Shown one piece after another: positions 1-5,432 of a DNA stretch of 7,803 bases. The stretch is taken from the NCBI GenBank assembly GCA_028281075.1, contig JANQKO010000120.1, positions 1-7,803 of the forward strand, written 5' to 3'. This DNA comes from Alphaproteobacteria bacterium. GTDB lineage: Bacteria > Pseudomonadota > Alphaproteobacteria > GCA-2731375. The translations under genes and the position numbers were made by a program. Every line of letters starts with the position of its first letter. Within the stretch, counting starts at the first letter, position 1. The notes beneath the pieces are model-generated. The model saw nothing but the letters and a program-made list of their open reading frames with translations. It was not told the origin of the DNA and ran no database searches.

Positions 1-757
1 GCACGCCGACGAAGGCGTCGCCGGCGCCGGTGGTATCGACCACCTCGACCGGCAGGGCGCCGATCCGCCAGCGACCCTCGGGCGACGCCATGACCGCGCC
101 GTCGGCGCCGAGCGTGGTGATGCAAACCAGTTGATGGCGCCGGCTCAGGTCCCGCGCGATCGCCGCCGCCGGGTCGGACGATCCGGCCACCATGCGGGCT
201 TCGATCTCGTTCACCACCAGAATATCGACGGTGGCCAGGTCCCGACCGGCAAGCGCGGCGGCCGGCGCCACGTTCAACAGCACCTTCGCGTCACGGTCCT
301 TCGCCCGCGCCGCGACCCGCCAGTTCTCGGCCGCCGGCACCTCCATCTGCAGCACCAGCCAGTCGCCGGCCCGCAGCCGGGCATGGTCGACCTGGTCGGC
401 GGTCAGGTCCATGTTGGCGCCGCTGGCGACGGCAATGGCGTTCTCGCCGGCGGCATCCACGCAGATCGTGGCATAGCCCGTCGGCGCCGCCGACGCGACG
501 ACGCCGCTCAGATCGACGCCGGCATCGGCCAGGCGCGCGGTGGCGAACCGGCCCCAGTCGTCCCGACCGACCCGGCCGACCATGGCCACCCCGGTGTCGG
601 CATCGGGCGCGGCGCGGGCCGCCGCCAGCGCCTGGTTGGCACCCTTGCCGCCCTGCACCATGAAGTAATGGCCGCCGATCACCGTCTCGCCGGGCCTCGG
701 CAGCGTCTCGACCCGCATGACGACGTCGACGTTCAGGGAACCGAAGACCACGATCAC
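1..757 (-). CDS. rbsK: Ribokinase (PfkB family), C-terminus cut by window edge
   Basis: Cytoplasmic sugar kinase expected to phosphorylate D-ribose at O5 with ATP, feeding the pentose phosphate pathway. 252 codons are visible of the roughly 300 usual for the family. Residues 1-20 carry the ribokinase N-terminal strand (GSLNVD at 6-11), GGKGANQA at 36-43 is PfkB signature 1, and DTTGAGDAFVG near residues 242-252 is signature 2, with the catalytic-base Asp in GAGD. The GTG at 757 is chosen because it gives the family's normal N-terminus directly and because no ATG or GTG occurs in frame between it and about 882. This start overlaps the stop of a possible small ORF (GTGA). The substrate could be another furanose or nucleoside, since PfkB kinases are hard to separate by sequence, but the N-terminal half is strongly RbsK-like. 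No ribose transporter is visible. Confidence 0.9.
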   Translation of the reverse strand, partial: MIVVFGSLNVDVVMRVETLPRPGETVIGGHYFMVQGGKGANQALAAARAAPDADTGVAMVGRVGRDDWGRFATARLADAGVDLSGVVASAAPTGYATICVDAAGENAIAVASGANMDLTADQVDHARLRAGDWLVLQMEVPAAENWRVAARAKDRDAKVLLNVAPAAALAGRDLATVDILVVNEIEARMVAGSSDPAAAIARDLSRRHQLVCITTLGADGAVMASPEGRWRIGALPVEVVDTTGAGDAFVGV

Positions 758-882
758 GGCCGTCGCGCCCCGCCGCGCGCGTTTACGGAATCGGTACCGT
801 GACCGGCCATGTCCGGGGCAGCCGCGCGCGCCATGCCGATCCGCCGTCGCGCGGCCTGATCTCCGGTCCGACGCTGAAACAT
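754..882 (-). CDS. Possible 42-residue small ORF coupled to the ribokinase start
   Basis: ATG at 882 follows a purine-rich GAGAGGGGCGGGACC stretch that contains a usable ribosome binding site. The frame stays open for 42 codons and ends with a TGA at 756-754 that overlaps the ribokinase GTG (GTGA, 4 bases). The product is arginine/alanine-rich, begins MFQRRTGDQAARRR and has no membrane segment or known domain. I do not recognise it. The arrangement fits a leader peptide or translational coupling that delivers ribosomes to a GTG lacking a strong site of its own. In DNA this rich in GC an open frame of 42 codons is easily a chance event, so the binding site and the stop/start overlap are the only real support. 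Confidence 0.35.
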   Translation of the reverse strand: MFQRRTGDQAARRRIGMARAAAPDMAGHGTDSVNARGGARRP

Positions 883-906
883 GGTCCCGCCCCTCTCGTC
901 CACGCC

Positions 907-912
907 ATCATA
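907..912 (-). promoter_or_regulatory. Possible -10 element (TATGAT) upstream of small ORF/ribokinase
   Basis: On the minus strand TATGAT matches the sigma-70 -10 consensus at five of six positions and lies 24 bases before the small ORF's ATG. The hexamer 17-18 bases upstream (TCGATG or TTCGAT) is a poor -35. The spacing to a start codon is right for a short leader, but the call rests on one hexamer. Confidence 0.25.
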
Positions 913-990
913 GAGGGCGTCCGCGGCGGCATCGAACCGATTTTCGCGGCCATGCGCGGGAACGGCGCCGCGCCGGGTGTACGCCGGCCG

Positions 991-1272
991 TCAGAACAGC
1001 GGGCGCGGGGTCTTGAAACGGACGCCGATCTCGGTGCCGGCGTTCCAGATGACGTCGCAGTCTATCCGGTTGCCGGCGCTGTCCAGCAGCACCAGCGTCG
1101 TCGGCCAGTCCGTGATGTCCCGGCAATCGAGGCGCGCGCCGGTGGTCGAGATATCGAGAATGCGGCAGGGAACCGGCGCGGCGCCCTCGTCGAGGACGAT
1201 CCGGCCATCCCCGGGCCGTTCGATCCGCACGGATTCGCGGCGTTCGGCCTTCTTTTTGAAACGGCGCAGCAT
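991..1272 (-). CDS. Single-domain PilZ protein (c-di-GMP receptor)
   Basis: A 93-residue soluble protein that is almost entirely one PilZ domain, the commonest bacterial receptor for cyclic di-GMP. Both ligand motifs are intact: RxxxR at Arg12-Arg16 in the basic N-terminal arm, and DxSxxG at Asp40-Gly45 (DISTTG). The C-terminal strands (DCDVIW at 71-76, EIGVRF at 81-86) match the barrel of this family. Single-domain PilZ proteins act by binding partner proteins when loaded with c-di-GMP; the partner here is unknown. ATG at 1272 is preceded by AGAGGTGG at 1292-1285, with a rather long 12-base spacer. Upstream lie a stem-loop and a CtrA-type promoter, pointing to a separate transcript linked to cell-cycle or motility control. 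A GGDEF protein about 2 kb upstream is a possible source of the signal. Confidence 0.88.
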   Translation of the reverse strand: MLRRFKKKAERRESVRIERPGDGRIVLDEGAAPVPCRILDISTTGARLDCRDITDWPTTLVLLDSAGNRIDCDVIWNAGTEIGVRFKTPRPLF

Positions 1273-1307
1273 GGGCGGGGGTGTCCACCTCTAAGGACGT
1301 GAGGGAA

Positions 1308-1374
1308 CGCTGCGGACAACGGTCGGCGCGCCGGGCCGGCGGGGCCCGTCGGCGACCGCACCGTGTCCGCAGCG
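1308..1374 (-). other. Long stem-loop in the PilZ mRNA leader
   Basis: An 11-base arm at 1308-1318 is perfectly complementary to 1364-1374. After one bulged base (1319), 1320-1323 pairs with 1360-1363. The apex contains a second hairpin, 1332-1337 with 1343-1348 around a 5-base loop. In the transcript the structure would start within a few bases of the predicted 5' end and stop about 15 bases before the Shine-Dalgarno, leaving the binding site free. It may protect the 5' end from RNase or act as a regulatory leader. There is no T-run, so it is not an ordinary intrinsic terminator, and it does not resemble a riboswitch I know. Confidence 0.6.
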
Positions 1375-1384
1375 CGCGACCCCC

Positions 1385-1398
1385 AATTTCAGGAAATT
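1385..1398. repeat. 14-bp palindrome AATTTC-N2-GAAATT
   Basis: Six-base arms at 1385-1390 and 1393-1398 form a perfect inverted repeat around AG, overlapping the proposed PilZ -10 element. The position fits a repressor operator. It may instead be a chance result of the local AT-rich composition. Confidence 0.4.
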
Positions 1399-1414
1399 AG
1401 TCAATAATGATTAA
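1386..1414 (-). promoter_or_regulatory. Probable promoter of the PilZ gene
   Basis: On the minus strand TTAATC (1414-1409) forms a -35-like element that overlaps the CtrA box. It is followed by a 17-base spacer and TGAAAT (1391-1386), which matches four of six -10 positions. Transcription would start near 1380. Placing a CtrA box over a weak -35 is the known architecture of CtrA-activated promoters in Caulobacter. The region is sharply AT-richer than its surroundings. The exact -10 is inferred. Confidence 0.45.
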
Positions 1415-1425
1415 CCAAACCTTAA
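1411..1425. promoter_or_regulatory. CtrA binding box, TTAA-N7-TTAA
   Basis: TTAACCAAACCTTAA is an exact match to the full CtrA consensus, with half-sites at 1411-1414 and 1422-1425 and the required 7-base spacing. The left half also extends to TTAACCA, close to the extended TTAACCAT half-site. CtrA is the alphaproteobacterial response regulator of the cell cycle, motility and chemotaxis. The box lies about 140 bases upstream of the PilZ start, downstream of the AtzH-like gene's stop, and overlaps a -35-like element, so PilZ is the only sensible target. A chance match is unlikely in DNA this GC-rich. Confidence 0.6.
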
Positions 1426-1524
1426 GACGCGCAAGACACCGCTTGTTCGCAACCCTGCATCAAGCGTTCGGAACCGATGATGATGGCATCAGGCCAGCCT
1501 GGCCCGGAGAACGGCCGATGCGTG

Positions 1525-1929
1525 CTACCACAATGGCTTGCCGTCGGTGGTGGAGACGTGGGCGGCGACGACCTTCCAGCCGACGTCGGGGAACCGGACC
1601 CAGGTCTGCGACTGGCGGCCGACGAGGTCGTGACCGCGAACCTTGAACTCCAGGTTGGTGGTGGCGAGGTCGCGGCCGATAGTGACGATCTCGAGCCGCA
1701 GCCGCTTTTCCTTCAGGCCGGGCCCCGCCGGCCGGGCGACGCGGTGCCGGTGGATCTGGTCGAAGCCGTAGCCGTGCTCGTGCAGGGCATAGCGGATGGT
1801 GAGCGGGCTGTTCCAGAAGGTGTCGTCGAGCACGTCGACGTCCTTCTCGGCCAGCGCCGTCTCGTAGCGCTCGAACAGCGCCGTGACCTCGGCCACGACC
1901 TCGGGGATGTTGGGGGTGAAATCGTCCAT
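1525..1929 (-). CDS. hpxZ: AtzH/HpxZ-like NTF2-fold protein (DUF3225)
   Basis: 134 residues, close to the usual 125-130 of the AtzH-like family (oxalurate catabolism protein HpxZ, and AtzH of the cyanurate cluster). Recognisable family signatures are FWNSPLTIRYALHEHGYG at 38-55, an Arg-rich segment at 61-65 (RHRVA), and GRQSQTWVR at 104-112 followed by GWKVVAAHVS at 117-126, which closes the cone-shaped NTF2 fold. AtzH-like genes typically sit beside amidases of the AtzE/HpxY type. HpxZ is tied to oxalurate use genetically; AtzH has been linked to amide hydrolysis in cyanurate breakdown. Here the gene follows the amidase by 15 bases with a good ribosome site (GAAGGGA, 7 bases before ATG), so the two are one operon. 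No AtzG/HpxX-like small subunit lies between or beside them. Family assignment is firm; substrate unknown. Confidence 0.85.
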   Translation of the reverse strand: MDDFTPNIPEVVAEVTALFERYETALAEKDVDVLDDTFWNSPLTIRYALHEHGYGFDQIHRHRVARPAGPGLKEKRLRLEIVTIGRDLATTNLEFKVRGHDLVGRQSQTWVRFPDVGWKVVAAHVSTTDGKPLW

Positions 1930-1944
1930 GCCTGGTTCCCTTCG

Positions 1945-3117
1945 TTAGGTCTCGGCGAGCGCCCGGGCGACGGCGGCCAGGGTCATGTCGGCGCCACGGG
2001 CGGCCATGATCGACAGGCCGACCGGGGCGCCATCGACACCGGCGCCGGGGATGCTGAGCTGCGGCAGGCCGGCGAGGCCGCCATGGGCGCAGAGGCAGAG
2101 GATCTGCTCGCGCACGGCGTTCTGTTCGGGCAGGGGAAGATTCTTCCCGGGCGCCGGGAATGGCGTCGTCGGCAGGCACAGAATCACGCCGGGCGGCAGC
2201 AGGAAGTCGAGGCGGGCGCGGGCCTCGCGGCGCATCAGCCGGGCCCAGGCGAGCTCGCTCTCGGGCATGCCAGCGCCCATGATCAGGCCACGCGCGACGT
2301 TGAAGGCGAAGCGCGGGTTGTCGCGCTCAACCCAGTCCTTGAAGGTGGCCCAGGCCTCGGCCGGCTGCAGCGTGCGCTGGGCCCGGCCCCAGACCGACAG
2401 GCCCGGCGGCGCCATGACGTCCTCGCGGGTCTCGCCGATCAGCCCGGCCAGCCGGTCGACCAGCGGCCGCAGCGCGGCGCGGGTCTCGGGCTCGGCGAAG
2501 CCGAAGGCGTCCGTGGCGACGATCAGGCGGGTCGGCAGCGCCTCCGGCACCGGCTCGCCGAACATCACCGCCGCGGCGCGCGCGAAGGTGGCGGCGTCGC
2601 GGGCGAACCAGCCGCAGGTATCCGAGCTCGGCGCCTGCGGCAGCATGCCGGTGAGGTCGAGCCGGCCGTGCGTGGGACGGATGCCGTAGAGGCCGCAGAA
2701 GCTCGCCGGCACGCGCACCGAGCCACCGGTATCGGTGCCGAGCGCGAGGTCGCAGAGGCCGGCGGCGACGGCCGCGGCCGAGCCCGAGGACGAGCCGCCC
2801 GGCACCCGGTCGGGCGCGGCGCTGTTGACGGGCGTGCCGTCGAAGGCGTTCTCGCCGAGGATGCCGAGCGAGACCTCGTCGGTGATCGTCTTGCCGACCA
2901 GGGTGGCGCCGGCATCGAGCAGCGTCCGCACGGCCCGGGCATGGCGCTCCGGTATCGGATTCTGGCGTTGCCAGTCCGGGTTGCCGCCGCCGGTCGGATA
3001 GCCGGCGACGTCGAACAGGTCCTTGGCCGCGAAGGTCAGCCCGGCGAGCGGCCCGCCGGCCGCGCCCTCGATCCGAACGTCCATGCCCGGCACGAAGGCA
3101 TTCACGCAGTCCGTCAT
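1945..3117 (-). CDS. Amidase-signature family hydrolase, AMI1-like
   Basis: A 390-residue cytoplasmic serine amidase that should hydrolyse a carboxamide to the acid plus ammonia. The Ser-cisSer-Lys triad is complete: Lys32 in FAAKDLFDV, Ser109 in the GGSSSGS motif (107-113) and nucleophile Ser133 in GTDTGGSVR (127-135). From memory, Arabidopsis indole-3-acetamide hydrolase AMI1 has its triad at 36, 113 and 137, the same spacings of 77 and 24. The stretches DLFDVAGYPTGGGNPDW (33-49) and GTDTGGSVRVPAS (127-139) also look AMI1-like rather than GatA-like. The ATG at 3117 follows a G-rich stretch (GGGCGGGG) about ten bases upstream. The gene lies 75 bases after the GGDEF gene, with an inverted repeat in the gap, and 15 bases before the AtzH-like gene. 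Indole-3-acetamide, another aromatic amide or a carbamoyl compound could be the substrate; the sequence does not decide. Confidence 0.9.
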   Translation of the reverse strand: MTDCVNAFVPGMDVRIEGAAGGPLAGLTFAAKDLFDVAGYPTGGGNPDWQRQNPIPERHARAVRTLLDAGATLVGKTITDEVSLGILGENAFDGTPVNSAAPDRVPGGSSSGSAAAVAAGLCDLALGTDTGGSVRVPASFCGLYGIRPTHGRLDLTGMLPQAPSSDTCGWFARDAATFARAAAVMFGEPVPEALPTRLIVATDAFGFAEPETRAALRPLVDRLAGLIGETREDVMAPPGLSVWGRAQRTLQPAEAWATFKDWVERDNPRFAFNVARGLIMGAGMPESELAWARLMRREARARLDFLLPPGVILCLPTTPFPAPGKNLPLPEQNAVREQILCLCAHGGLAGLPQLSIPGAGVDGAPVGLSIMAARGADMTLAAVARALAET

Positions 3118-3152
3118 CTCCGACCCCGCCCTGATTCCGACCGGCGCACATG

Positions 3153-3190
3153 CTGTCAGATCGGCGCCGCGATGCCAAATGGACTGACAG
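3153..3190. repeat. Perfect inverted repeat CTGTCAG-N24-CTGACAG before the amidase
   Basis: Arms at 3153-3159 and 3184-3190, start to start 31 bp, which is three helical turns. A small palindrome (ATCG-N6-CGAT, 3160-3173, with GGCGCC at its centre) lies between them. The pair begins 2 bases after the GGDEF stop and ends 35 bases before the amidase ATG. It could be a two-site operator for the amidase unit or a hairpin in a readthrough transcript. There is no T-run for a terminator. Confidence 0.4.
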
Positions 3191-3192
3191 AC

Positions 3193-4428
3193 CTAGGCGG
3201 CCCTCGGACGGGTGTGGGCGTGGGTGTGGGGGTGAAGGTGAAGATTGCCGGCGCAGCAGACGAAACAGTCCTTGCCGTTGCGCTTGGCGTCGTAGGCGCG
3301 TTCGTCGGCGCGGCGCACCAGCGCGCGCCAGTGTTTGGCATCGTCCGCGACACGCTCGGCGATGCCGATGCTGGCGGTCTGGGCGCGGCCGTCGGGGCGC
3401 AGCACGCGCCCCTCGCGCCAGAGACGCTGGACCACATGGTCCGCGCTTTCCGGCGTCACGTTCGGCAGCACCAGCAGCAGCTCGTCGCCACCCCAGCGCA
3501 CGATCAAATCGCTATCGCGCAGGGTGGCGTTCAGCAGGACGCCGTATTCGCGCAGCACGGCGTCGCCGGCATCGTGGCCGAAGCGGTCGTTCACCTGCTT
3601 GAAGTCGTCGAGGTCGAGCAGGATCAAGGCGAGCGGGCTGCCGGTGCGGCGGGACTGGCGGAAATACATGCGCAGCAGCTCCTCGCCGACGGCCCGCATG
3701 AAACCACCGGTCAGCGCGTCGCGCGAGGTATTCTTCAATAGCGAGCGCATGAAATGAAGCTGGTTGGCGCAGGCCGCGATGGCGATCGCCGAGATCAGGG
3801 ACATCAGCCAGAGCTGGCCGGCATCCCCGACCCAGTCCACGCCCTGCTGACGAAAAACGACCACGAAGATTTTCGCGGCCAGCACCGGGGCCAGCAGCAC
3901 CAGCGCTTCCACTACCGTGAGCGGAAAGATCGCAATCCCGGCCGCGATGACGAACGGGAACAGCATATACAGCGAGGCAAGCGCCCGGGCGACGTCGGTG
4001 TCGGGCACGTCCGCCAACTGATACTTGGCCGACAGAAAAAACAGCGTGGCGATGAGGATCAGGCTTGCCAGCGCAAACCGGGCGGCACGCAGGGTGCGGC
4101 CGCGCCGGCTGCCGATGGCGACGGCCAGGAACAGCAGGCCGGCAACGACGCGCCCGAGCGCCAGCATGGCCGCGGTCTCGATCGGGAAGATCATGAGGTC
4201 GGCGACGATCAGCAGCAGCGTCAAGGCGGCGGAAAGATCGGCGACCAGGCGGACTCGCGGCAGAATGGCCTCGGCCTTGCGCGTGTCCAGCAGCGGCGAG
4301 GCCCGGCCCGGCTGGATCAGATCGCGCAGGTCGTGCCAGCCGGCGCGCCAGTGGGACGGCAGCCAGCGGAGTCCCGCCGCCACGGCGGCTGCCCCACGGG
4401 CCGAATCCCTGCTTCCGGTAAATGTCAC
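3193..4428 (-). CDS. Membrane-bound GGDEF diguanylate cyclase with Cys/His-rich tail
   Basis: A 411-residue inner-membrane protein predicted to make c-di-GMP from two GTP. After a cytoplasmic N-terminus of about 58 residues come six hydrophobic segments (about 61-81, 86-106, 117-134, 149-168, 170-192, 205-224), then a GGDEF domain from about 235 to 390. Visible active-site features are DALTGGF (237-243), metal Asp272 in LDLDDFKQVND, FGHDAGD (283-289) and GGDEL (313-317), where Leu replaces the usual Phe. An inhibitory I-site RxxD is intact at Arg304-Asp307, exactly five residues before the GGDEL. The membrane part matches no sensor domain I can name. The protein ends with CFVCC (388-392) and five alternating histidines (397-405), which is odd for the family and looks metal-binding. 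GTG at 4428 is chosen for its site GGGAG seven bases upstream. A separate promoter in the 119-base gap after the transporter operon is likely. Confidence 0.88.
   Translation of the reverse strand: MTFTGSRDSARGAAAVAAGLRWLPSHWRAGWHDLRDLIQPGRASPLLDTRKAEAILPRVRLVADLSAALTLLLIVADLMIFPIETAAMLALGRVVAGLLFLAVAIGSRRGRTLRAARFALASLILIATLFFLSAKYQLADVPDTDVARALASLYMLFPFVIAAGIAIFPLTVVEALVLLAPVLAAKIFVVVFRQQGVDWVGDAGQLWLMSLISAIAIAACANQLHFMRSLLKNTSRDALTGGFMRAVGEELLRMYFRQSRRTGSPLALILLDLDDFKQVNDRFGHDAGDAVLREYGVLLNATLRDSDLIVRWGGDELLLVLPNVTPESADHVVQRLWREGRVLRPDGRAQTASIGIAERVADDAKHWRALVRRADERAYDAKRNGKDCFVCCAGNLHLHPHTHAHTRPRAA
3210..3232 (+). other. Canonical G-quadruplex motif at the 3' end of the GGDEF gene
   Basis: Four runs of at least three G (3210-3212, 3216-3218, 3222-3224, 3228-3232) are separated by TGT, CGT and TGT, giving the textbook G3N3 pattern. 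It lies on the plus strand, which is the template for the GGDEF mRNA, 15 bases inside the stop codon. The same bases encode the alternating-His tail. Folding would act on DNA and polymerase, not on the mRNA. Confidence 0.55.
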
Positions 4429-4468
4429 GCCCGCGCTCCCAACTCGTCGACGTCCGTTCGCCGGATTG

Positions 4469-4491
4469 CCGTTAACGATGCGCGTAAACGG
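4469..4491. promoter_or_regulatory. Imperfect palindrome with TTAAC half-sites before the GGDEF gene
   Basis: On the plus strand CCGTTAA (4469-4475) and TAAACGG (4485-4491) form an inverted repeat with one mismatch around nine bases. On the minus strand TTAACCG and TTAACGG occur as direct half-sites 20 bp apart. The site is 41 bases before the GTG start, in an AT-richer patch suited to a promoter. The half-sites resemble a CtrA half-box (TTAACC), but the N7 spacing is absent, so CtrA binding would be weak at best. Confidence 0.3.
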
Positions 4492-4547
4492 TTAAGCTTC
4501 AAATAACGGGATTTACATCAGGTCGGGAGAGCGGCGAGAGAAGCCGG

Positions 4548-5432
4548 CTAGCGCCCGGCGACGTCGAGGCGGTCGCGCAGCCAGTCGCCGATGATGCTCA
4601 TGGCGAAGGTGGCGACGAAAATCACCAGACCGGGCAACAGGGCGATCCAGGGCGCCTTGTAGAGATAGCTGCGGCCCTGGCCCATGAGCACGCCGAGGCT
4701 GGTGTCCGGCGGCTCGATACCGACGCCGAGGAAGTTCAGCGAGGTCTCGGTCAGGATCGTGGCCGGGAAGTTGAGCGACATGTTCACCACCAGGACGGCG
4801 GCGATGTTGGGCAGGATATGGCGCACATAGATCCGCCAGCCGCCGGCGCCGAGCGCGCGCTGGGCGACGGCATAGCCCTGTTCCTGGGCGGCGATGGCGA
4901 GGCCCCGGGCCAGCCGGGCATAGCGTTCCCAACCGTAGATGCACATCAGCACGATGAAGGTGCCCATGTCGGCGTCCGGCAGCACGGCGAGCAGCGCCAG
5001 CGCCAGCACCAGAAACGGCAGGGCCGCCTGGAAGTCGACCAGGACGCCGACGACGCCGTCGACCCAGCCGCCGAAGCGGGCGGCGACGAAGCCGACGATG
5101 GTGCCGGCGACGGCGCCGATCACGGTGCCGAGGAAGGCGATCGACAGGCTGACCTGGACCGCGCGCAGCATCAGCGTCAGCATGTCCTGGCCCAGGCTGT
5201 CGGTGCCCAGCGGGTGTTCCCAGGTGCCGCCCATGAACACCGGCGGCGCGTAGCGGTTCAGCAGGTTCTGCTCGTCCAGCTCGTAAGGCATCAGCCACCG
5301 GGCGGTCAGCGCGACCAGAACCAGCGCGGCGACGACGAGGATCGACACCACCACCATGGGTGGCCAGCGCCGCCAGGCCCGGCCCATGGCCCGCGTCGCG
5401 GTGCGGAAGTCGAGGGTCTGGGCCAGGCTCAC
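4548..5432 (-). CDS. Peptide-type ABC transporter permease, DppC-like
   Basis: A 294-residue inner-membrane subunit, the usual size for DppC/OppC. A helix at about 27-45 is followed by the periplasmic motif HPLGTDSLGQDML (73-85), the hallmark of this permease type, then the BPD_transp_1 domain with helices near 94-118, 126-150, 157-170, 205-225 and 262-285. The EAA coupling loop that docks on the ATPases is at about 184-212 (EQGYAVAQRALGAGG to HILPN). It pairs with the preceding DppB-like permease. The GTG start at 5432 is chosen because it overlaps that gene's TGA (GTGA), typical of translational coupling, and restores the normal N-terminus; the same frame stays open much further upstream but only as a shadow. 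The stop is TAG at 4550-4548. Substrate may be dipeptides, oligopeptides, nickel or another small molecule. Confidence 0.9.
   Translation of the reverse strand: MSLAQTLDFRTATRAMGRAWRRWPPMVVVSILVVAALVLVALTARWLMPYELDEQNLLNRYAPPVFMGGTWEHPLGTDSLGQDMLTLMLRAVQVSLSIAFLGTVIGAVAGTIVGFVAARFGGWVDGVVGVLVDFQAALPFLVLALALLAVLPDADMGTFIVLMCIYGWERYARLARGLAIAAQEQGYAVAQRALGAGGWRIYVRHILPNIAAVLVVNMSLNFPATILTETSLNFLGVGIEPPDTSLGVLMGQGRSYLYKAPWIALLPGLVIFVATFAMSIIGDWLRDRLDVAGR

Noticed and set aside
972..988. GCCGG-N7-CCGGC hairpin after the PilZ gene as a terminator
   Set aside because: Five-bp stem with no T-run; such short GC dyads are frequent in this DNA.
1308..1374. c-di-GMP riboswitch in the PilZ leader
   Set aside because: The stem-loop is long and simple and shows no conserved core I recognise from class I or II c-di-GMP riboswitches; kept only as a structured leader.
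1492..1504. GGCCA-GCC-TGGCC hairpin after the AtzH-like gene as a terminator
   Set aside because: Five-bp stem and no T-run on the transcribed side; too weak to call.
1477..3741. A 754-codon open frame on the plus strand
   Set aside because: It runs opposite three well-recognised genes (AtzH-like, amidase, GGDEF). Its Gly/Ala/Arg-rich product has no domain, and such antisense frames stay open in DNA with GC-rich third positions.
4469..4495. A second full CtrA box before the GGDEF gene
   Set aside because: The TTAA half-sites are 16 bases apart rather than 7, so only half-site similarity remains.
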